NCBI RefSeq assembly: GCF_010389155.1
Contig: NC_057769.1
Location: forward strand, 17,546,735-17,610,734
Length of the DNA: 64,000 bases
DNA from: Erigeron canadensis
Taxonomy: Eukaryota > Streptophyta > Magnoliopsida > Asterales > Asteraceae
Reading direction: 5' to 3'
The translations under genes and the position numbers were made by a program. The notes under the pieces were generated by a model. The model had not been told where the DNA came from. It saw only the letters and a list, made by a program, of their open reading frames with translations, and did no database searches. Positions 57,426-64,000 of this stretch are shown piece after piece (the first letter of the stretch is position 1; each line of letters begins with the position of its first letter).

Positions 57426-59806
57426 TCAGTTATTTTTGTGAACCATCTTTTCTTGATGGGTCCACTGGACTTCTTCGAGAAGTCCCATGTGCTTGACTGG
57501 GTGTTGAACTGGATGAGGAAACTGGAGGGTTCTCTCCAGTTTCTGGAGTAAAAACAATTGGTTTAGTGGACATTGACCTCCTTTTCTTTTCGATGTATGC
57601 TCCTTTCTGAGCAGATTGTTTATCTTTTGTTTTTGAGGAGGAGTTTTGACAATTTGTTTTTCAACAGAGAGAGGATGCACTCCTTCCAAATTTTTAATTC
57701 TGGCAGTACAACTTTGTACCTGCCTTGACAAATTTTGGAGTTGATTTTCCATTTTACCAAAATGTCTTTTCTTCAGGCTGCTGGCCTTTGGACTTTGGCT
57801 CAGCGGGGGTTTTAGTCTTTAGAGTAGAGGACTCACTTGACTTATGAGGTAAAGATTGTCACCAGTTTCCTTTTAACTGGAGCTTTAGCCTTCTTGGCTC
57901 CAGTTTTGACCTCAACAGGGTTGGTCTTAATTGATTCAGATTTGAGTGTGTCAGAAGAATCATAAGAGTTTCGATTCTGACAGATTCTGGCAATTGGTGA
58001 ATTATGGGTAAAACAGCTGCATCTGAAGATCACCAGATTTCCAGGCAGTTTTTTGAGCATCAATGGTTTTAGAAAAACGTCATAATTTTTGCCAGATGAT
58101 TGTACCCATGAGTTGATAACCATATGTTCCTTTTCAAGATCAAGTTTTAGTTTTTGGTTATCTCTTTCTAATGCCTCATTTTTCAAATCTGACTCTTTAA
58201 GAGCCAACTGGACACTTTGCAAATCATTTACTTGACTTTTCATGTTGTTTAATTCATCCAAAACTGTTTCTAAATATCTTTCACAGTCAGTTCTCATGGT
58301 TTCAACAAATAATAAGTCATCATTCAATGATTCAGCAATATCCAGTTTCAATTCTGAATCAATTTCGATATCATAATCCCTTACCTTCTTTAAGATGATA
58401 TCAACCCATCTTCCAGACACAATCATCTTTCACCACTGGTTGTTGACTCTCCAATGCCATGAAACACATATCTCTAATCTCTTCTTCATCATCAGATGAG
58501 TCATCAGAGAGTTCCCATTTCCCTTCAGTCTGAGCTATCATGCACCTGTTCTTTTCTTTCTCATTATTTTGATCAAGAGACATGAGAGCAATCTGGGCCT
58601 TAAGTTTCTTGTATTTGGCCTTATAGTCATCAGTTTTAACAAAGTTTGGGACAACAGGACCAGTTTGGTTGTTCATTTGACTAGATCTGCATTCCTTCAT
58701 GAAATGGCCTTTCTTACCACATTTGTAGCAGGTAAGATTAGCCTTATCCATAGAAATTGAACTGGAAGCATTATTGGACCCATTAAATCGATTAGATTTA
58801 TGCTTAAACCTATTAAAGGTTTTAGCAATCATGGCTACCAGATCATCATCGTCAGTTTCCTCACAACCATCACTGAGATTAGAGGTCAGGCCAGAGTTCA
58901 AAAGTTGTTTAACATTTCCTTCACAGAATGTGACTGGACATTCTCAGTAGACATTAAAGCAGCACAAGGTTGCCCGAAAAATTGGCAGCCTTGGAACTCT
59001 GAGCATGGTTTAAAGCATCTTGCTCAGCCAGCAATCTTGCAGCATCGTTATTCAGTGAATCTGAAGGCTCCATAAAGGAAGCAAGGTATGGCTGTGCAAG
59101 GTCTTTCCTTGTCTTAAGACAAGAACCATGTGTGCCCATTTGGATGGCAAAACATCACAGAATTTTTCAAGAAGAATATCCTTATCCTTCTCCACTCCCA
59201 AGCCTCTAAGTTGATTAATTAGGCCGTAAATCTGGTATAAGTACCAGTTAAACTTTCATTGGGAAGAGCAAAGAAGGATTCATACTTCTTGTTGAGAGCA
59301 ACCTTTCTAGTGACAATGGTGTCATTTCCTCCTTCAAACTGGAGAACTAATTCATCCCACATAGATTTTGCACATGGAAATAGCACAAGAGTAGGAATTA
59401 GTTCCTCAGGTATAGCAGAAAGAATCATGTTTTTCAGTTTGGTATCAAGATCAACCAATCTGCGATCCTCATCTGACCAATGTTCCTCAGATTTTTCTGG
59501 TGCCTCTTCTCCAGTGGGGTCGAGAAGAGGGCTAACACCACTGGACATGGGTATATATGGTCCATCCTTAAGGATTTTCAACATATACCTCTCTATCCCA
59601 CCAAAATGCAAGAGCATTCTAGCCTTCCATGTACCAAATGTCTCACCATTCCCATCGAATTTGGGAACAGGAGAGTTGGAGTAATGTACATGAACGTGGT
59701 TAGCCCTAGGAGTAGGAGGAGGAGGAGGAGGGTTAGTATTTAAAGGAGTAGCAATATTAGGATTAGATTCATTTGGACCAGAACCATTCTCACCTTCAGC
59801 AGCCAT
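57426..59806 (-). pseudogene. gag of element D copy 2
   Basis: ATG at 59806-59804. The first 195 codons are intact and show the capsid-like domain, with only one frame where copy 1 needs three. Breaks near 59219, 59050, 58905, 58410, 57980 and 57750. Zinc knuckle CYKCGKKGHFMKEC at about 58731-58690. Ends with a stop at 57426-57428. Confidence 0.85.
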
Positions 59807-59850
59807 CGAAACAAACCTAGGTTATAGAATTGAAACAATTCAACCTGCCT

Positions 59851-59862
59851 GCTCTGATACCA
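59851..59862 (-). other. Primer-binding site of element D copy 2
   Basis: Minus strand TGGTATCAGAGC, two bases from L4. Confidence 0.92.
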
Positions 59863-59864
59863 CT

Positions 59865-60818
59865 TGTAAGTCCCAACTATTACTAGATGGGTGCTGAAGA
59901 CACCTCTATGTCGATGGTGAGTGAACTTTGCAACACGATCAATTAATCTGGAAGTGACCAGTTTAGATTGATCGTGTACCAGGTTAGCTGGAGTTACAGA
60001 ATATAAATAAGTGCAATAATATAAATGACGAGTATATAAACTGGTGAGACAATATGTAATTTTCAAGTGTATTTTATTTATTACTTGTTCAAATAAAATA
60101 CAAGGTTGTTGCGGAACCAAGATAATACAAGAATGTAAATATCCTAACAACCCATGAATTACAATTGATCTAAACTTGGAAATTCTCCTTAACAATCGAA
60201 ACACTTAGAGTTGTGAAATGTTCCTTTTTACGATTGAGAGAATATTGCACAAGTTCACCAATATTGCAGAATATATGTATTTGCAAAGTTGTTGAAACAG
60301 CTTGTGCAAGGACCTCTATTTATAGTCGAAGATTGAGCATGGGGATCTCAACTTCGATGTACAAATATGGTTGACAACACACAAAAGTATTGTTTAAATA
60401 ATCCTTTGTGTGTGTTAAATAAAGTAAGACAAAAGGTTACTTTATTCAACCACTCTACATCTTTGTATCTTTATCCAAGACAATATCATTGTCCGGTTAA
60501 AAAGGATGTAAAGTAAAAAGGTCCTCCTCGTAATCAGTGTAAAGCTTTGTAAGAGCATTTACACTGGAGGATTCTCCAGTTGATTGATCTGGTAGATTGT
60601 CAACTGGGCTTCGCTGCCATTGCCAATCTCTATCTTCCATTTGTTGTCTTTGACTTCAACTGGAAGGTCTTCAGATTCTAGTCGTCTGATCTCAACTGGA
60701 GGAAGTCATCAGTTGCTAAACCTGTACAATGCAACTGGACTTCTAATATTTCGGACAGTTCCTCATGCTCTCCAGATGTCACTGGAGAGCTCCAGTTTAG
60801 TTAAAACTGGACCTAACA
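59865..60818 (-). repeat. L4: 5' LTR of element D copy 2 (954 bp)
   Basis: Clean LTR, agreeing with L1 at every variable site I compared. TATA-type and polyadenylation signals were not resolved by eye. Confidence 0.93.
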
Positions 60819-60823
60819 AATTC
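60819..60823. repeat. Target-site duplication AATTC of element D, right copy
   Basis: AATTC after the CCTAACA end of L4; pairs with 35657-35661 across both D copies. Confidence 0.75.
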
Positions 60824-62570
60824 TTCATGGACCCAGTGAAGCGATGCACATCTTTACCTAACCACTCAAGTGTTTCTTAACAAATACTTGTTTCATTTCT
60901 CACGGAGATTTCAATTTTCTATTGACTCTTCATTTGGAAGAAGTTAATATTGAATAAGGGCGACATTCTGCTCCAGTCCCCAACTTCATTTGATCACGTT
61001 GTGTCTAGAGCTATCTTGATTGATCATTAATTTGATCATTATTCATTTCTTTAAGACACATTCGAGTCATATCTTTGTGATATAATTACTTATTTATGTG
61101 ATATAGCCAAAACATTTGTAGTGATATCTTTTGATATTCCACGATGATCAAATGGAAATCCTACCAATGCTAACATCTTTTCCAACGTTGAACGTAGGTC
61201 TCATAATTACATTTATGTGATTATTGAGTGAACTAGAAGTCTAACAGCGACCTCGGATATTACCTAAAAGTCCTTAAGGATAATAGATTGTGGTTATCGA
61301 ACGCTTCGGCTGTACTAACCATGATTTATATTCTTTAAAGCAATCTCGTGGTTGAAAAGTCGTAGACCGAACTATGTTAGAACATTGCTTTGTGCATGTC
61401 TCAATGATACATAGGAAATCCGAAAATGTTATACATTTCTATCGGTCATTTCATTAATCCTTTTGATTTTTGAACATGTTAACGGATCATTCTTATCCGG
61501 TTTCATTTCTCATCTCACAAACACAAAAACCACCAACACCATACTATAACGTTTGTATCAACAACATCAACCTTACATTTTAGTTACCCTTAGGATTCTT
61601 TGGGTTGGGCTAATGGTTTGGGTTGATGCGGTGATGGTTGATATTTCTCCATGTAAATCTAGTTTTGGATTGTGATATTTCTTTTAGCATTTTATCAATC
61701 AATGTTTGCATAATGACATTGGTTTCCAACTTTGTCATTATGGGGGGAGAAAAAGATTATGATTGATTAGGAAAGAAATAAGAAGAGTTTGTGATTGGTT
61801 TGTGCAATTATGGAGTTAGTATGTGAAAAGGTGAAAAAGAAGAAATGAGATGAATACAAAGATAAGAATGAAACCGAAGATTAAAGGATATTCTCTTAAG
61901 ATGGAACAAATGTTCAAAGATGCTCCAACAAGGTTTATTCTCATGTATTGAGGGGGAGCACGATTACTTCATAAGAGATTTATCCAAACTTCATTCTGAT
62001 GTTTACTCTTCAAAGTGTTCAAATCAATATGACAAAGATCAAAGCTACAAAAAGTTGTAAGATTAGTTAGAAGATTCAAGACAAGGAAGTAATGCTTCAA
62101 AAGAGTCTTCATCAACATACTTCATTGAAGATCTTCAAAGTCATACAATAACACTTGTTCAAGAAGCTCCAATGCATATATCAAGGGGGAGAGTACAGGT
62201 TCGTATACTTCATTTCAAGAAGTTGAATTTCACTCAAGAATTGAAGATTGGAGAATCAAAGACAAGTTCATACCTTCCGCACCTCAAAAGACAACTCTGA
62301 TTCATGATTCAACAATCTTCAAAGATTCAAGACACACACACACATTTTATTCTCTGTTAAAAAAAAAGAGGAACATTGAGAATCAACACATGGTTTAACT
62401 TCAAGAAGTCCAATACCAAGAATGAAACAAGTTCTCCAAAGACAATGAGAAAGCTTTGAAGACTTGATTCATCACACCAATTGTCTGCTCCACCGTGGTC
62501 ATCAAATTCATTCCTACAAGACAACATAACACGTACTTCATTTATTACAATATATCACTAAGGGGGAGAA
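60824..62570 (+). other. Post-pol spacer of element C, right of D insertion
   Basis: No ORF above noise; no env-like remains. Several purine tracts of the PPT type: GGGGGGAGA (61742-61750), AGGGGGAGC (61951-61959), AGGGGGAGAG (62184-62193), and the terminal AGGGGGAGAA (62561-62570). Repeated GA-rich 'TTCAAGA' words at 62000-62500. Confidence 0.7.
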
Positions 62571-62894
62571 TGTTAGAAATTCAAAAATAGTGATAAATTG
62601 TAATGTAAATTAGTGGACTTACTTGTAGTTAGGTCATAGGTGAATGATTACTAAGGTTGAGGGGCTAATTGTGATAATTAGCATATTTGTGTATTTAGGT
62701 ATAAATACCCTCATACCTTAGATAATCATAACCTTTTCCCATTCCATTTTTTGACATTTTAATCAAATCAAAATTTCAACACACACACTTTCTCTCTCAA
62801 CTCACACACTTACACCAAGAACACACACACTACACATACTACTCAAATCCACCATTGTTAGGCTCGAATTCAGGCGAGAAATCATGTTATGACA
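62571..62894 (+). repeat. 3' LTR of element C (324 bp)
   Basis: Starts TGTTAGAAATTC directly after AGGGGGAGAA and ends ATGTTATGACA. TATA box GGTATAAATACCC (62699-62711) and a CA/CT-rich R-U5 like the B LTR, ending in a related CATG-TAT--ACA block. Divergent from B but the same LTR family. Confidence 0.85.
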
Positions 62895-63878
62895 CCTGCA
62901 CCGGTAACCGGTCAATAACTGGTATTAATGCTGCAACATGAGTATTTCCATCCAAATATGCACGCTTTTGGGATCTTTTGGGATGGAAATTGATTTACTC
63001 TAGCATCATATGGCTTTCTGGTTTCAAGCCATGATTTAATGACCCGTTTTTCTTTTTCCAAAATGTTTTCCAGATCTTGTTTTTCTTGAACTAGTTATTC
63101 AGTTACCAAAACTTGTGCTTTAAATGTCATTTTAATATCTTGAAGTTCTTTTAATTTTGATTGTAAAATTGAAAGTTCTCTGTCTATTTCAAAGCCTTTT
63201 GTCATATCAGATCGAACAGTTTCAACATAAATTAAATCATAATTTAGAGCTTCAACAATGTCCAATTTTAGTTCAGGATCAGTCTCAAGATCATATTCAC
63301 TTACCTTTTTTATTACAATGTCCACCCATCTTCCAGGGACATCCTCCTTCACCAGATGCTCCTAATCTGCCATATCCATATAACAACAATCTCTTTAGAG
63401 GGAACCTATTTCTCTTTATTATTTGCTATCATGCATTTATTATTATCTTTTTTTTTGGAGACGTACATGAAAGCAATTTGAGCCTTAAGCTTTTTGTATT
63501 TGTACTTGTAGCTATCATCAGGCTTGTTATAGGGAACAGATGGACCAGGATGAGAAACAAATTGACTAGACTTGCACTCCTTCATGAAATAACCTTTTCT
63601 TCCACACTTAAAGCATGTCAGATTAGCCTTATCAGTAGAGGATTTGGGTGCATGTTGTCTACTGGACCTATTTGCTCTTGCTTTGAAACGGTTGAACTTT
63701 TTAGCAATCATAGCAACCAGGTCATCATTGTCAGATTCATCATAGTCCTAAGAGATATTGTTTTGTTATTCCAGAGTCCAAGAGTTCAAACATCATCTTC
63801 TGATAATCAATACATTCTCTGAAGACATTAGTGCAAAACAAGCTGGTTGAGAATTACTGGCCATTGGGGAACTACTGG
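62895..63878 (-). pseudogene. Element F: gag fragment related to element D
   Basis: Minus-strand coding remnants. 63870-63790 holds a gag part ending ALMSSEN; 63711-63406 has the zinc knuckle CFKCGRKGYFMKEC, in which the essential His is Tyr; 63352-63095 has GRWVDIVIKKVSEYDLETDP, the counterpart of 45675-45610 in D. Coiled-coil sequence continues to about 62920. Stops and frame changes throughout. The rest of F (gag end and pol) is missing here and would be expected on the far side of element C, left of the window. Confidence 0.75.
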
Positions 63879-63884
63879 AGGCAT

Positions 63885-64000
63885 GAAAGCTTTTCCTTTA
63901 GTGACTCAAATGCTACTTGGGCTGAACTTGGCTAGTCAAACACACCTTTCTTCAGATAATCAGTAATTGGAGCCACAAGCATAGAGAAGTTCTTAATAAA
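63885..64000 (-). pseudogene. Ty3/gypsy reverse transcriptase fragment
   Basis: Minus strand from 64000: FIKNFSMLVAPITDYLKKGV, a stop where Trp is usual (TGG to TAG), then ...A-F-E-S-L-K-E-K-L. This is the RT/RNase H junction signature of Ty3/gypsy pol, unlike anything else in the window. It is cut at the window edge and joins the F gag fragment near 63880. Confidence 0.75.

Larger units (their letters stand above)
48477..60818 (-). mobile_element. Element D, copy 2 (contig right of gap)
   Basis: Same order as copy 1: L3 48478-49424, env-like 53398-49696, stem-loop, pol 57407-54099, gag 59806-57426, PBS, L4 59865-60818, then AATTC. The contig begins about five bases inside L3, so the left end is cut by the gap. 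Differences from copy 1 are many short indels plus a smaller number of substitutions spread over the body. Confidence 0.93.
26753..62894 (+). mobile_element. Element C: Ty1/copia (Sirevirus-like), hosts elements A and D
   Basis: Visible parts: leader from 26753, gag 27322-31117, pol 31134-34504, hairpin-rich spacer 34505-35661, then the D insertion, spacer 60824-62570, PPT 62561-62570 and 3' LTR 62571-62894. The 5' LTR, primer-binding site and first leader bases are separated off by element A and lie left of the window. LTR start and leader repeats show it belongs to the same group as B. No env-like ORF remains in its 2.9 kb post-pol region. Stops, frame changes and an RNase H deletion make it inactive. 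Confidence 0.8.

Noticed and set aside
35662..60818. Two independent insertions or a tandem element with a shared LTR
   Set aside because: Identical flank after both right LTRs and the missing shared LTR argue against it; kept only as a less likely alternative.

Overview
This is a plant nuclear window made almost entirely of nested LTR retrotransposons. I see no convincing host gene, tRNA, rRNA or CRISPR array. The iMet-tRNA primer-binding sites (TGGTATCAGAGC type), the PR-IN-RT-RH order, the AGGGGGAG-type polypurine tracts, the long coiled-coil gag proteins and the large post-pol ('env-like') ORFs all point to Ty1/copia elements of the Sirevirus type. Protein style suggests a eudicot, perhaps Asteraceae, but that is an impression and not a search result.

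Layout, from the outermost layer inwards. Element F (minus strand; only a gag fragment at 62895-63878, next to a Ty3/gypsy RT scrap at 63885-64000) appears to have received element C. Element C (plus strand) shows its leader from 26753, gag 27322-31117, pol 31134-34504, a hairpin-rich spacer, and its 3' LTR at 62571-62894. Its 5' LTR must lie left of the window. Element A (plus strand, 1-26752, 5' end outside) appears to sit in the leader of C. It has gag 44-1447, pol 1489-4884, a spacer with an internal promoter, an env-like ORF and a 3' LTR at 26106-26752. The env-like ORF of A was hit twice: by a 3971-bp solo LTR (7743-11713, TSD TAATG) and by element B (15219-25637, TSD AGGTC). B is a complete LTR-to-LTR unit that has no PR, IN, RT or RH. 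It carries only a coiled-coil gag segment and a very long env-like ORF, and its LTR and leader are related to those of C, which makes C-type elements its likely helpers.

Element D (minus strand) sits in the post-pol spacer of C with TSD AATTC. It is represented twice, at 35662-48061 and 48477-60818, on either side of a 100-N scaffold gap. The two versions, and the ~315 bp that follow each, are near copies. Many differences are short indels, and the two reading frames are often broken at different places. I therefore read this mainly as redundant contig ends (or two haplotypes) of one locus and not as two insertions, although the LTR substitutions do not fit the simplest version of that idea.

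The least expected signals are in the non-coding parts. (1) A stem-loop with a conserved apical loop (core GCCTT..TG.AC) recurs after pol in B (three times), C (twice) and D. (2) C has four tandem hairpins with compensatory base changes. (3) Leaders and spacers of B and C carry arrays of ACGATC...GATCGT palindromes. (4) Internal promoter-like sequences precede the env-like ORFs of A and D. (5) Splice-acceptor-like sequences occur at the gag/pol boundary of all four elements and before the env-like ORF of A. The env-like proteins share an N-terminal domain but show no obvious signal peptide or membrane anchor.
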